Assembly: GCF_014337155.1 (NCBI RefSeq)
Contig: NZ_CP060632.1
Span: forward strand, 2,115,001 to 2,179,000
Source: Wujia chipingensis
Lineage (GTDB): Bacteria; Bacillota; Clostridia; Lachnospirales; Lachnospiraceae
DNA length: 64,000 nucleotides
Reading direction: 5' to 3'
Part shown: positions 17,151 through 26,064 of the stretch, piece after piece
Position numbering within the stretch: the first letter of the stretch is position 1
Layout of the letters: every line of letters begins with the position of its first letter
Program-made: the position numbers and the translations under genes
The notes under the pieces: generated by a model
What the model was told of the DNA's origin: nothing
The model's input: the letters and a program-made list of their open reading frames with translations, nothing else
The model's database searches: none

Positions 17151-17219
17151 GCTTACAGAATAGCTCCTCAAACTGCTCTACTTACATCAGCTTACGGAAC
17201 ATCTCCTCAAACTGCTCTA
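17151..17219. repeat. Tandem duplication of the dehydrogenase gene 3' end
   Basis: Two 30-bp direct copies (17151-17180 and 17190-17219) match at 27 of 30 positions, with a period of 39 bp. The second is the coding 3' end of the dehydrogenase (residues EQFEEMFRKL); the first lies beyond the stop codon. It reads as slippage or recombination at the gene end, since then drifted. Confidence 0.85.
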
Positions 17220-18327
17220 AGCTTGCCGGTCTAGGGTTGCCCGGTGCACACGCATCCGCTGCAGCAGATTCACACAAGAACGGAAGATCTTCTTCCTTCA
17301 GCTTCTCCAGCTTTGTCGGAATTCCAACATCGATAGACAACTGCTGAACCGCATCGATTGCAGCCTGTCTGTAAGTTGCCTGATCCATGCCTGTCGTATC
17401 AATTCCAAATGCTTCTGCTATGGATTTGTACTTTTCTCCTGTATATTCTTTGTTGAACTCCATGACGATTGGAAGCATCATCGCACAGGCGACACCATGT
17501 GGTGTATCATATACCGCACCAAGTGTATGTGCCATGGAATGTGCGATTCCAAGTCCTACATTCGAATATGCCATCGCTGTTACATACTGTGCAAGTGCCA
17601 TGCCCTCACGACCATCCGGATCGTTCTCTACGGCTTTTCTCAAGTTCGCTGCAATCAGTTTGATTGCCTCTAAATCCAGACAATCTGACAGCTCCCATGC
17701 GCCTGCGGTTGTATAACCTTCAATTGCATGTGTAAGTGCATCCATTCCGGTTGATGCAGTCAGTCCCTTCGGCATCGATGCCATCATATCCGGGTCTACC
17801 ACTGCAACATCCGGGATATCGTTCGGATCCACACATACAAACTTACGCTTCTTCTCTACATCCGTAATTACGTAATTGATCGTTGACTCTGCACCCGTAC
17901 CACCGGTTGTAGGTACCGCAATCGTAAATACCGTCCGCTTCTTCGTCGGTGCAACGCCCTCCAGAGAACGAACATCTGCGAATTCCGGATTGTTGATAAT
18001 AATGCCGATTGCTTTTCCTGTATCCATGGATGAACCACCGCCAATGGTAATCATAAAATCAGCTTCCGAAGCCTTATACGCATCGACACCATGCAATACA
18101 TTCTCAATCGTCGGGTTCGGCTTGATATCAGAATATAACTCATATTCTATGCTATTTTCCTTCAGTAGATCGGTCACCTTCGCTGTCACGCCAAACTTCA
18201 CCAGATCCGGATCAGACGCTACAAATGCCTTCTTAAATCCCTTTGACTTCACAATACCAGGAATCTCATTAATCGCGCCATGTCCATGATAAGAAATTCC
18301 ATTCAATACAAAACGATTTACTGCCAT
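17182..18327 (-). CDS. Iron-containing alcohol dehydrogenase (FucO/DhaT-like)
   Basis: This 381-residue NAD(P)H-dependent oxidoreductase belongs to the group III iron-containing alcohol dehydrogenases. The nucleotide site is GGGSSMDTGKAIGI (about residue 97) and the Fe2+ ligands are Asp and His residues in TGMDALTHAIEGY, HSMAHTLGAVYDTPHG. Close homologues include lactaldehyde reductase and 1,3-propanediol or butanol dehydrogenases; the alcohol is not resolved. Such enzymes regenerate NAD+ in fermentation. ATG 18327 follows AAGGAG. A weak Rex-like palindrome lies upstream (18424-18441). The 3' end is partly duplicated downstream. Confidence 0.93.
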   Translation of the reverse strand: MAVNRFVLNGISYHGHGAINEIPGIVKSKGFKKAFVASDPDLVKFGVTAKVTDLLKENSIEYELYSDIKPNPTIENVLHGVDAYKASEADFMITIGGGSSMDTGKAIGIIINNPEFADVRSLEGVAPTKKRTVFTIAVPTTGGTGAESTINYVITDVEKKRKFVCVDPNDIPDVAVVDPDMMASMPKGLTASTGMDALTHAIEGYTTAGAWELSDCLDLEAIKLIAANLRKAVENDPDGREGMALAQYVTAMAYSNVGLGIAHSMAHTLGAVYDTPHGVACAMMLPIVMEFNKEYTGEKYKSIAEAFGIDTTGMDQATYRQAAIDAVQQLSIDVGIPTKLEKLKEEDLPFLCESAAADACAPGNPRPASLEQFEEMFRKLM

Positions 18328-18423
18328 AATTCATTCTCCTTTCAATCACACAATTCCTGCTCGTATACAAAATTCATACATTATGTGAAATTTGTACAAC
18401 AAATTGCTTAATCACAAGAATAA

Positions 18424-18441
18424 TTGTAACACATTCAACAA
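18424..18441. promoter_or_regulatory. Possible Rex-like operator upstream of alcohol dehydrogenase
   Basis: TTGTAACACATTCAACAA resembles the redox-repressor Rex consensus TTGTTAA-N4-TTAACAA at 11 of 14 defined positions, about 100 bp before the dehydrogenase start. Rex control of alcohol dehydrogenases is well known in Clostridia. The match is imperfect and the promoter is not clear. Confidence 0.3.
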
Positions 18442-18583
18442 ATTATAGCAAACCTAAGAATGTTCAAAATCCCACAGGAAACCCTATATAAAACTATATT
18501 TTTTCAAGTATTAACAAGCAGATATACATGTACATAGCGTATAGCATCTATCCTATGGCATCTTTATTACCTGACCCAACATC

Positions 18584-19120
18584 TCAATATCTGTTTATTA
18601 TCTGCTTGATTTCCTCCAGGGAATCCGCAAAACAGATACCCTGCTGCCGCTCTGGTGTCGAGAGTCCCATCTCGATCATATGCGCAAGCAGTGCTTTCAA
18701 GCTGTCATAATATCCATTCAGATTATACAAGATGCATGGCGCGTCCAACTGCTTCAGCGACACCTTCGACATCACTTCCGAAATCTCTTCAAGCGTTCCT
18801 GTGCCGCCCGGAAATGCGATAAATGCATCCCCCAGTTCGATCATCTTCGTTTTCCGCTCCGTCATATCCTTTGTGACTATAAGTTCCGTCAAGTTGTCAT
18901 ATTGCAATTCCGCATCCATGAAAAATTTCGGTTCCACGCCTGTCACCGTGCCGCCAGCCTGTAGGACGCTCTCTGCAATTTCCCCCATCAATCCGGATTT
19001 TGATCCGCCATATACCAGCGCATTTCCGCTCGCACCAATCCACGTTCCAATCTCCCGCACTGCCTGCTTCAGGCTCGCATCCTTTCCTTCAAAGGCTCCT
19101 AAATATACTGTGATGTTCAT
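18584..19120 (-). CDS. LOG-family protein (TIGR00730 type)
   Basis: This 178-residue Rossmann-fold protein carries both LOG signatures: GGSKSGLMGEIAE (about residue 40) and PGGTGTLEEISE (about residue 104). The family hydrolyses nucleoside 5'-monophosphates that carry an N6-modified base, releasing base and ribose phosphate (LONELY GUY in plants). In bacteria it is a general nucleotide phosphoribohydrolase. It lies 31 bp after the AraC/GyrI regulator gene on the same strand, so it may be co-transcribed. Confidence 0.92.
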   Translation of the reverse strand: MNITVYLGAFEGKDASLKQAVREIGTWIGASGNALVYGGSKSGLMGEIAESVLQAGGTVTGVEPKFFMDAELQYDNLTELIVTKDMTERKTKMIELGDAFIAFPGGTGTLEEISEVMSKVSLKQLDAPCILYNLNGYYDSLKALLAHMIEMGLSTPERQQGICFADSLEEIKQIINRY

Positions 19121-19151
19121 GTTTTTCCTCGCTTTTGTGTTAGATTCTGAA

Positions 19152-20051
19152 TTATTTTCTTTTTACCGGAATCCAGATAGCACTGTGGTAATCAGCATCT
19201 GTGTTTTCTCCATTTACACAGTCATACCATTCCACATTCGCATTTCCGCTTATCTCATAATCAGCGTTACCCGGTAACCATTCTTTAAATATTCTGGTAT
19301 TTAGTGATTGAAGTGCCTCCGGGATTGCTCCTACGCAGTCAAACACCGCCCATTCCCCCTGTTCAAACTCATATAGCATCATTCCTTCCGGAACTTCTCC
19401 ACCGGCATATTTACCTGCAACCAGATATGTAAATTTTCCCTTATCAGCTGCTTTTCCGTCATCAATACAAATGCCATATTCTCCTATACAATTTTCCACG
19501 AATGCCTTTTCATATGGATTTGCAGGTGGATTACCTGCATATACATTAGCCGCATATTTTTCACAGATTTCATCCCAATATTTCGGAATTTCCTCATATG
19601 CCGTATCAAAGGAAAACTCTTTCGCAAAGCCTATCACCTTAAATCCAAACATTTTTGTAATCTTGTAGTCCATTTTATCTCCTCCTTGAACTGTAATTTT
19701 TACACTCAACGGAAGAAAGGTTCTTATATCGCCGCCCTGTTTTACCTGCACAGGGGAAATCCCATGAAATCTGGTAAACGCTTTCGTAAAGCTGTCCGGT
19801 GTGTCATATCCATAATCAAATGCCACGTCTATTACTTTCCTATTCGCCTTTTTCAGCTCAAGCGCCGCCATGTATAGCTTACGATTACGAATATACTCTG
19901 ATATAGAATATCCGGTCATAATCAAAAAACCTCTTTGAAAATGCAGAGGGGATACATACACTTGCTCTGCCACATCCTGCGCACTGATGTTATCATTCAA
20001 ATGTTCCTCTATATAATCAATAGATTTTCTGATTGCAGTCAGCCATTCCAT
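19152..20051 (-). CDS. AraC-family regulator with GyrI-like effector domain
   Basis: This 299-residue protein has an N-terminal AraC helix-turn-helix pair (residues 8-105, including NISAQDVAEQVYVSPLHFQR and VIDVAFDYGYDTPDSFTKAF) and a C-terminal GyrI-like small-molecule binding domain (residues 125-299). The pairing is as in Rob and BmrR-like multidrug sensors, so the ligand may be an amphipathic or cationic compound (inference). ATG 20051 has AGGAAG upstream. Confidence 0.9.
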   Translation of the reverse strand: MEWLTAIRKSIDYIEEHLNDNISAQDVAEQVYVSPLHFQRGFLIMTGYSISEYIRNRKLYMAALELKKANRKVIDVAFDYGYDTPDSFTKAFTRFHGISPVQVKQGGDIRTFLPLSVKITVQGGDKMDYKITKMFGFKVIGFAKEFSFDTAYEEIPKYWDEICEKYAANVYAGNPPANPYEKAFVENCIGEYGICIDDGKAADKGKFTYLVAGKYAGGEVPEGMMLYEFEQGEWAVFDCVGAIPEALQSLNTRIFKEWLPGNADYEISGNANVEWYDCVNGENTDADYHSAIWIPVKRK

Positions 20052-20234
20052 GCATTCACTTCCTTTCTTCTGTATGGTTAAATGATACGCCTATTAAAGG
20101 AATATTTCTTGCCATTTAGAATTCAATTTTGTCCGTCTGCTAAAACTAAATTTCTCACATCTTTATAAGTAACAGAAAATTAAAGTTCTCGCTCTCTATT
20201 TTATCACGCATACATATAAAATTACATTCATATT

Positions 20235-20423
20235 TTATGTATTATAGGCGGATTGCACATAACTTGTAATTTGCACATAAATCACCATAATTCCATCCAG
20301 TTCCAACAGCCATTTCCATAAATTCTTATATGTTGTTACCAGATTCCCATTTGTTATCAGATTTTTAACCTGGGCTTTTTCAACCACATTTTCGTCCGAA
20401 AACCCACCACGTGGGCGTAGCAT
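20235..20423 (-). CDS. Possible small protein (62 residues), unrecognised
   Basis: The ORF starts with ATG at 20423 behind a strong AAGGAGG site ten bases upstream and encodes a 62-residue protein with a charged N-terminal half and a hydrophobic stretch near the end (GIMVIYVQITSYV). I do not recognise the family. It sits alone in the 584-bp gap between the trp terminator and the AraC gene. The rest of that gap is AT-rich and shows no other gene. It may be a small membrane peptide or a chance ORF with a good ribosome site. Confidence 0.35.
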   Translation of the reverse strand: MLRPRGGFSDENVVEKAQVKNLITNGNLVTTYKNLWKWLLELDGIMVIYVQITSYVQSAYNT

Positions 20424-20478
20424 CCGGATTTCTCCTCCTTACACCCATATCTGGCTCATGAATTCATTTTCAACATGC

Positions 20479-20520
20479 AAAAATGGGCGCAATCCTCTTT
20501 TTTCAGTAGATTACGCCCAT
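20479..20520 (-). terminator. Terminator of the trp operon
   Basis: On the minus strand ATGGGCG and GATT-like arms close a stem of 7 bp plus 4 bp, followed by TTTTT, about 115 bp past the trpA stop. On the plus strand a T run also follows further out, so it may work both ways. Confidence 0.8.
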
Positions 20521-20635
20521 CCTGTGGGTTTTTACAATTCAATTTCCGGATTCACACCCAAATCAATAATTTCTCCAACATCAACCATCCCGGAAACTAT
20601 CAATAATTCCTCCGAGATGCATCAATAATTCCCCT

Positions 20636-21412
20636 CTACGAGATCGCATCCTTCATGCTCTTTACATACTCAAACACCGGCTGTGCAGCCTCGCGTCCGT
20701 ATTTTGCGATGATCTTCACGATCGCACTTCCGACAATGACGCCATCTGCGGAGGTAGCCATCTTCTTTGCCTGCTCCGGCGTTGAGATTCCGAATCCGAT
20801 TGCGCAAGGAATGTCCTTCGCTTTCTTCACAAGGGCTACCATCTCGCCGACATTGGTTGTAATCTCGGTTCTTGTTCCGGTTACACCGAGCGAAGAAACA
20901 CAGTAGACGAATCCATTTGCTTCCTTCGCGATCATGCTGATCCGTTCGTGTGAAGTCGGCGCGATCAAGGATACAAGATCCAGACCATACTGCTTGCAGA
21001 TCGGATCAAACTCTTCTTTTTCCTCATATGGGATATCCGGCAGGATCAATCCATCGATGCCGATTTCCTTACAGGTCGAGATAAATCTCTCTGAACCATA
21101 AGAGAATACAACATTCGCGTAAGTCATAAATACCATCGGAATCGTGACCTTCTGGCGCAGCCTGCGCACCAGATCGAACACCTTGTCTGTCGTCACCTTA
21201 TCCGCACCGGCCAACGCACGGATATTTGCCTCCTGAATAACCGGGCCTTCTGCCGTCGGGTCTGAAAATGGGATTCCAAGCTCGATCAGGTCTGCCCCTG
21301 CATCAACCATTGCATACACGATTTTCTCTGTTGTTTCCAAATCCGGATATCCACACGTGATAAACGGAATAAACGCTTTTCCATGCTCAAATGCTTTTGC
21401 TATATTACTCAT
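20636..21412 (-). CDS. trpA: Tryptophan synthase alpha subunit
   Basis: TrpA (258 residues) splits indole-3-glycerol phosphate into indole and glyceraldehyde 3-phosphate and passes indole through a tunnel to TrpB. The TIM barrel shows [12 protein letters not shown] and [19 protein letters not shown] with the catalytic Glu and Asp. Phosphate-binding loops near residues 210-235 ([19 protein letters not shown]) are intact. The length is normal. Its start overlaps the trpB stop by eight bases, so the two subunits are coupled. Last gene of the operon, followed by a terminator. Confidence 0.97.
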   Translation of the reverse strand: MSNIAKAFEHGKAFIPFITCGYPDLETTEKIVYAMVDAGADLIELGIPFSDPTAEGPVIQEANIRALAGADKVTTDKVFDLVRRLRQKVTIPMVFMTYANVVFSYGSERFISTCKEIGIDGLILPDIPYEEKEEFDPICKQYGLDLVSLIAPTSHERISMIAKEANGFVYCVSSLGVTGTRTEITTNVGEMVALVKKAKDIPCAIGFGISTPEQAKKMATSADGVIVGSAIVKIIAKYGREAAQPVFEYVKSMKDAIS

Positions 21413-22589
21413 GAAGATCCTCCCCTCTGTAACGGGCGATCGCTGCTACGTCCTTATCGCCGCGTCCGGAAATATTGATAACCATAATCTGATCCTTGTC
21501 CATCTGTGGTGCCAGCTTCATTGCATAAGCAACCGCATGCGCACTCTCAATGGCTGGGATAATTCCCTCGATTTTCGAAAGATATTCAAATGCATCAACC
21601 GCCTCATCGTCCGTGATTGCCACATATTCGGCTCTACCGATATCATGCAGGTATGCATGCTCCGGTCCGATACCCGGATAGTCAAGACCTGCGGAGATTG
21701 AATAAACCGGTGCGATCTGTCCGTATTCATCCTGACAGAAATAAGATTTCATACCATGGAAGATTCCCAAACGTCCGGTATTTAAGGTTGCTGCTGTCTC
21801 GAATGTATCTATGCCTCGTCCGGCTGCCTCACAACCGATCAGACGCACGCTCTTATCCTCAATAAAATGGTAGAATGCACCGATCGCATTGGAACCACCA
21901 CCGACACAGGCAAGCACGGCATCCGGAAGTCTGCCTTCCTTCTCCATGATCTGCTGCTTAATCTCGCGGCTGATTACCGACTGGAAATCACGCACGATCG
22001 TCGGAAATGGATATGGTCCCATAACCGAACCAAGCACATAATGCGTATCGTCAATCCGGCTTGTCCACTCACGGAATGTCTCGGAGACCGCATCTTTCAG
22101 AGTACCGGTTCCGCTTTCCACTGCATGTACCTTCGCGCCAAGCAGACGCATCCGGTATACATTCAATGCCTGACGGATCGTATCTTCCTTACCCATGAAG
22201 ATTTCACACTCCATGCCCATCATGGCTGCAACGGTCGCTGTTGCAACGCCATGCTGACCGGCACCGGTCTCTGCGATCACACGTGTCTTACCCATACGCT
22301 TTGCCAGAAGCATCTGTCCAAGTACATTGTTGATCTTGTGGGAACCGGTGTGGTTTAAGTCCTCACGCTTCAGGTAGATCTTAGCTCCACCTAAGTCCTT
22401 GCTCATGCGCTCTGCATAATAAAGTCTGCTCGGTCTGCCTGCGTACTCATTATACAGCTCGGTCAGTTCCCGGTTAAATTCCGGATCATCCTTGTATTTA
22501 TTATAGGTTGCTTCCAATTCATTGACGGCGTTCATGATTGTTTCCGGTACATACTGACCGCCATGAATTCCAAATCTTCCTTTCGACAT
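21405..22589 (-). CDS. trpB: Tryptophan synthase beta subunit
   Basis: TrpB (394 residues) is the PLP enzyme that joins indole and serine into tryptophan. The PLP Lys lies in [15 protein letters not shown] (about residue 86), the phosphate-binding loop is [10 protein letters not shown], and [14 protein letters not shown] is intact. It belongs to the trpB1 type that pairs with TrpA. A 264-bp family-A element separates its start from trpF, an unusual interruption in a tightly packed operon. ATG 22589 follows GGAGG. Confidence 0.97.
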   Translation of the reverse strand: MSKGRFGIHGGQYVPETIMNAVNELEATYNKYKDDPEFNRELTELYNEYAGRPSRLYYAERMSKDLGGAKIYLKREDLNHTGSHKINNVLGQMLLAKRMGKTRVIAETGAGQHGVATATVAAMMGMECEIFMGKEDTIRQALNVYRMRLLGAKVHAVESGTGTLKDAVSETFREWTSRIDDTHYVLGSVMGPYPFPTIVRDFQSVISREIKQQIMEKEGRLPDAVLACVGGGSNAIGAFYHFIEDKSVRLIGCEAAGRGIDTFETAATLNTGRLGIFHGMKSYFCQDEYGQIAPVYSISAGLDYPGIGPEHAYLHDIGRAEYVAITDDEAVDAFEYLSKIEGIIPAIESAHAVAYAMKLAPQMDKDQIMVINISGRGDKDVAAIARYRGEDLHE

Positions 22590-22618
22590 GTCTTATCCTC
22601 CTTAGAAATATGACTATC

Positions 22619-22882
22619 AATATGTTCCATGTATGCAGTCCATATCCAACGCTTATACATCTATATGCGATGCTTTGAAACTAAGAAATGCTAGATGTTC
22701 CAATATACATTATTCAAATTTTACGCAACCGCCGCCAATTCGCCATCCGTGGCTCAGTGGCGGCTTGTTTGAACATCGTGTTCAAACATTGCTAATATTT
22801 CTGAAACATCAAGCATTTCTAAAAGTTTCAAACATATGCATATAGATGTATAAGCGTTGGATATATCATACATAGAACATAT
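22619..22882. repeat. Family A structured intergenic element, copy A2 (inside trp operon)
   Basis: The core (about 22722-22791) is identical to A1 over about 70 bp. The arms form a near-continuous stem of about 85-90 bp: AATATGTTC (22619-22627) pairs with 22874-22882, ATATCCAACG with a block near 22850-22865, and the inner block starting GAAACTAAG with 22820-22845. In the inner arm A1 has GAAGAACT/AGTTCTTC where A2 has GAAATGCT/AGCATTTC, so three pairs changed on both sides. It occupies nearly the whole trpF-trpB gap. Confidence 0.85.
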
Positions 22883-22922
22883 TCATATCTACACTTTTGT
22901 TATTACTATATTTCCTTCACAT

Positions 22923-23570
22923 CTAAAATTTTCTCACCAGTTCCATAACTTCGACCATCTTGGTAAAGTCCTTGCTTCCGTCTGTCTCGATTCCGGAGCT
23001 TACATCCAGCCCGTAGCTTCCAAGTGCTGCTGCCTCCCGCAGGTTCCCCGCATGAAGTCCGCCCGCTAAGAAATACGGCTTTCCGAACAACTCTCCTTCT
23101 GCGGTATCTCCGGCTACTATCTTTGCCTCCCGCAGCAGTTCCCAGTCAAACGCCTCTCCGGTTCCGCCAAGTACACCCTTGCGGTAGGTATCTAACAGCA
23201 GGTAATCAACCGGAAGTGCCGCCGCCTGCCGTATCTGCTCGACCATCTGTACCTTGACCGCCTTTATAACCGGCACATCACATATCTCACGCAGACGTCT
23301 GATATAATCCGCATCTTCCTCACCATGCAGCTGGATCATGTCGATACATCCATTCTGCACGAGCGATGTGATCACGGAAATATCTTCATTCACGAACACA
23401 CCAACTGCCGGAATCTCCGCATCCAATGCTTCCCGGAATTGCTTTGCCTGCGCGGGACTGATCTTCCGTCTCGTATTCGCAAATATGAATCCGACCAAAT
23501 CCGGTTTGACCCGATTTGCATATTCGATATCGCACGGCTTCATCATGCCGCATAATTTTATCTTCTGCAT
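22923..23570 (-). CDS. trpF: Phosphoribosylanthranilate isomerase
   Basis: TrpF (215 residues) carries out the Amadori rearrangement of phosphoribosylanthranilate. The catalytic Cys is in IKLCGMMKPCD (residue 7) and the Asp in YLLLDTY (near residue 127). DMIQLHGEEDADYI and GLDVSSGIETDG are the usual phosphate and substrate loops. The family is an eight-stranded barrel and the length is normal. It follows trpC by 68 bp and is separated from trpB by element A2. Confidence 0.96.
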   Translation of the reverse strand: MQKIKLCGMMKPCDIEYANRVKPDLVGFIFANTRRKISPAQAKQFREALDAEIPAVGVFVNEDISVITSLVQNGCIDMIQLHGEEDADYIRRLREICDVPVIKAVKVQMVEQIRQAAALPVDYLLLDTYRKGVLGGTGEAFDWELLREAKIVAGDTAEGELFGKPYFLAGGLHAGNLREAAALGSYGLDVSSGIETDGSKDFTKMVEVMELVRKF

Positions 23571-23638
23571 TTTACTTTCCTTCCAGCCTGTTCATCTTTC
23601 TCCTGCTTCGCACGCCAATTCGATTCCAGGACACGTGC

Positions 23639-24439
23639 CTATATTCCCCGCAATTCATCTAATGCCTGCTTCTTGTTCTCACTGCGCATCAGCGTCTCAC
23701 CGATCAGCACTGCATCCGTACCATTTTTCAGAAGCTTCGCAATATCCTCAGCCGTCTTGATTCCGCTCTCTGAGACAAATGCAACCTCCTTCGGCACCAT
23801 CTTCCGATACCGGGCGGAATTGTTGATATCCACAGTAAATGTCTTCAGATTCCGGTTGTTCACACCGATGATGGATGCCTCCGCGCGAAGCGCCATCTCC
23901 ACTTCCCGCTCATTGTGTGCCTCGACTAACGCCGACATGCCAAGCTCCGTTGCAATCGCCTGATACTCTTCTAACTCCAACTGGGAAAGAAGAGAACAGA
24001 TCAGCAGGATTGCCGATGCGCCAAGCGTCCGTGCCTGATAGATCATATACGGATCAATCGTAAAATCCTTCCGCAATACCGGAATTGTCACATGCTGGGT
24101 AATCTCTTTTAAGTACAAGTCCTTTCCCTGAAAATAATACGGTTCCGTCAGGCACGAGATTGCGGATGCGCCGGCTATCTCATACTCCTTCGCGATCTCG
24201 AGATACGGGAATTCCTCTGCGATCACACCCTTCGACGGAGACGCCTTCTTCACCTCACAGATGAACGAGATTCCCGGACTTTTCAGAGTCTGATAAAATG
24301 GAAATAACTTCGGACGGTTTCCTTTCGGCAATTCCGCTGCCAGCCGCTCCGCTTCATTCCGCATATGGAAAAATGGTATTTGTTTTTTATCTTCTTCCAC
24401 ACGCGCCCGTGTCTTTTCTGCTATCTCATCTAATATCAT
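23639..24439 (-). CDS. trpC: Indole-3-glycerol phosphate synthase
   Basis: TrpC (266 residues) closes the indole ring with loss of CO2. The catalytic Lys is in CEVKKASPSKG (about residue 61), a second Lys in VLRKDF and a Glu in LVEAHNERE; IGVNNRNLKTF and VAFVSESGI are the phosphate-binding loops. It is monofunctional, not fused to trpF. The gene is 12 bp downstream of trpD. Confidence 0.96.
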   Translation of the reverse strand: MILDEIAEKTRARVEEDKKQIPFFHMRNEAERLAAELPKGNRPKLFPFYQTLKSPGISFICEVKKASPSKGVIAEEFPYLEIAKEYEIAGASAISCLTEPYYFQGKDLYLKEITQHVTIPVLRKDFTIDPYMIYQARTLGASAILLICSLLSQLELEEYQAIATELGMSALVEAHNEREVEMALRAEASIIGVNNRNLKTFTVDINNSARYRKMVPKEVAFVSESGIKTAEDIAKLLKNGTDAVLIGETLMRSENKKQALDELRGI

Positions 24440-24451
24440 GCTCTAACTCCC

Positions 24452-25465
24452 TTATGCTGCATTTGTTTCGGCGATAAACTGTTCCATAGTTGCAAGCGCC
24501 TTGCCACTTGTGATCATCTCACGTGCCTCTTTGATACCTTCCTCCATGCTCACATTTTTCGCAACATGGATGGCTGCACCCGCGTTAATCAGCACGGCAT
24601 CAAGCTTTGCACCTGTTACCTTTCCTTCGAGGATTTCCTTCACCAGTGCTGCATTTTCTTCCGGTGTTCCTCCAACCAAGTCTTCCTTCCTGCATCGTGT
24701 GAATCCGAACTGTTCCGGCGTGATCGTGTACTTCGTGACTTTACCATCGGCAAGCTCGCAAACCTCAGTATCCGCACTCATGGAAATCTCATCTAAGCAA
24801 TCCTTGCCATAGACAACCATCGCATGCTTTAAGCCAAGATCCTTCAACGCATTCGCTACCGTTTCAAGCAGCTCCTCGCTGTACACGCCGAGCAGCTGGT
24901 ATGTATTATAAGCAGGATTTGTCAGTGGTCCCAGAATATTAAACACGGTCGGAACGCCGATTGCTTTTCTCACCGAACCAACATAACGCATTGCCGGATG
25001 ATATTTCTGTGCGAACAGGAAGCACAGGTTTGTATCCTTCAGCACCTTCGCATTCTTCTCAGGCTCAAGCATCAGATTGACACCGAGTGTCTCAAGGCAA
25101 TCGGCGGTTCCGCATTTGCTCGAAGCGGCTCGGTTTCCGTGCTTGGCAACTGCCACACCTGCCGCTGCAGTTACGATTGCTGCAGTAGTCGAAATATTAA
25201 ATGTATTCGAACGGTCTCCACCGGTTCCGACGATATCAATCACATTCATATCGCCACGGTCAAGCTTCGTTGCGAAACTGCGCATACCTTCGGCGCAGGC
25301 AGAAATCTCTTCGGCTGTCTCCCCTTTCATATGCAGGGCTACCAGAAATGCTGCGACCTGTGACTGTTCTGCCTCGCCGCTCATGATCTCCTTCATAACC
25401 TGAAGGGCTTCCTCTCTTGTCAGATTCTCTTTATTCATTGCTTTGCTGATCGCTTCTTTTATCAT
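24452..25465 (-). CDS. trpD: Anthranilate phosphoribosyltransferase
   Basis: TrpD (337 residues) transfers the phosphoribosyl group of PRPP to anthranilate. The PRPP loop is [17 protein letters not shown] (about residues 80-96), with [18 protein letters not shown] following; the DE metal motif is visible in [11 protein letters not shown]. It is stand-alone and not fused to the glutaminase, which is a separate trpG. The gaps to trpG and trpC are 13 and 12 bp. Confidence 0.96.
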   Translation of the reverse strand: MIKEAISKAMNKENLTREEALQVMKEIMSGEAEQSQVAAFLVALHMKGETAEEISACAEGMRSFATKLDRGDMNVIDIVGTGGDRSNTFNISTTAAIVTAAAGVAVAKHGNRAASSKCGTADCLETLGVNLMLEPEKNAKVLKDTNLCFLFAQKYHPAMRYVGSVRKAIGVPTVFNILGPLTNPAYNTYQLLGVYSEELLETVANALKDLGLKHAMVVYGKDCLDEISMSADTEVCELADGKVTKYTITPEQFGFTRCRKEDLVGGTPEENAALVKEILEGKVTGAKLDAVLINAGAAIHVAKNVSMEEGIKEAREMITSGKALATMEQFIAETNAA

Positions 25466-25478
25466 CGCTTTGTCCTCC

Positions 25479-26048
25479 TTATTTCATACCCAAAAACTGC
25501 TCCATAATTTTCCTTCCATCGGGGGTCAGGATTGACTCCGGGTGGAACTGTACGCCGTATACCGGGTAGTTCCGGTGCTCCACTGCCATGATCTCGCCAT
25601 CCTCCGAGCGGGCGATTACCTTCAGCTCCGCCGGAAGCTTGTCTTCCTCCGCGGCAAGTGAATGATATCTGGCCGCCTGTAATTTTGGTTCCATCCCCTT
25701 GAAGATGGCGCTGTCGGTGTCGAGATCAACGATAGACATCTTTCCGTGCATCAGCTTCTTCGCATATCCGATCTCGCCGCCGAATGTCTCGCAGATTGCC
25801 TGATGTCCGAGACACACCCCGAAGATTGGAATCTTCCCTTTGAAGTAATCAATGACTTCCTCACAGATTCCGGCCTCCTTTGGTCTGCCCGGTCCCGGTG
25901 ATACGATGATGTGATCCGGTGCCAGTGCTTCGATCTCCGCAATCGTCATCTCATCATTTCTTATAACCCTGATGTCCGGTCGGATCATTCCGATAAGCTG
26001 ATACAAGTTGTACGAAAAACTATCGTAATTATCAATCAGTAATATCAT
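25479..26048 (-). CDS. trpG: Anthranilate synthase glutaminase subunit
   Basis: TrpG (189 residues) is a class I glutamine amidotransferase that feeds ammonia to TrpE. The nucleophile Cys is in [13 protein letters not shown] (about residue 79) and the His-Glu pair in VQFHPESIL near the C-terminus. [11 protein letters not shown] is the oxyanion loop. In some Firmicutes the same subunit also serves p-aminobenzoate synthase; the tight link to trpE and trpD indicates tryptophan here. Confidence 0.95.
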   Translation of the reverse strand: MILLIDNYDSFSYNLYQLIGMIRPDIRVIRNDEMTIAEIEALAPDHIIVSPGPGRPKEAGICEEVIDYFKGKIPIFGVCLGHQAICETFGGEIGYAKKLMHGKMSIVDLDTDSAIFKGMEPKLQAARYHSLAAEEDKLPAELKVIARSEDGEIMAVEHRNYPVYGVQFHPESILTPDGRKIMEQFLGMK

Positions 26049-26064
26049 GCTGCCATCTCCTTTC

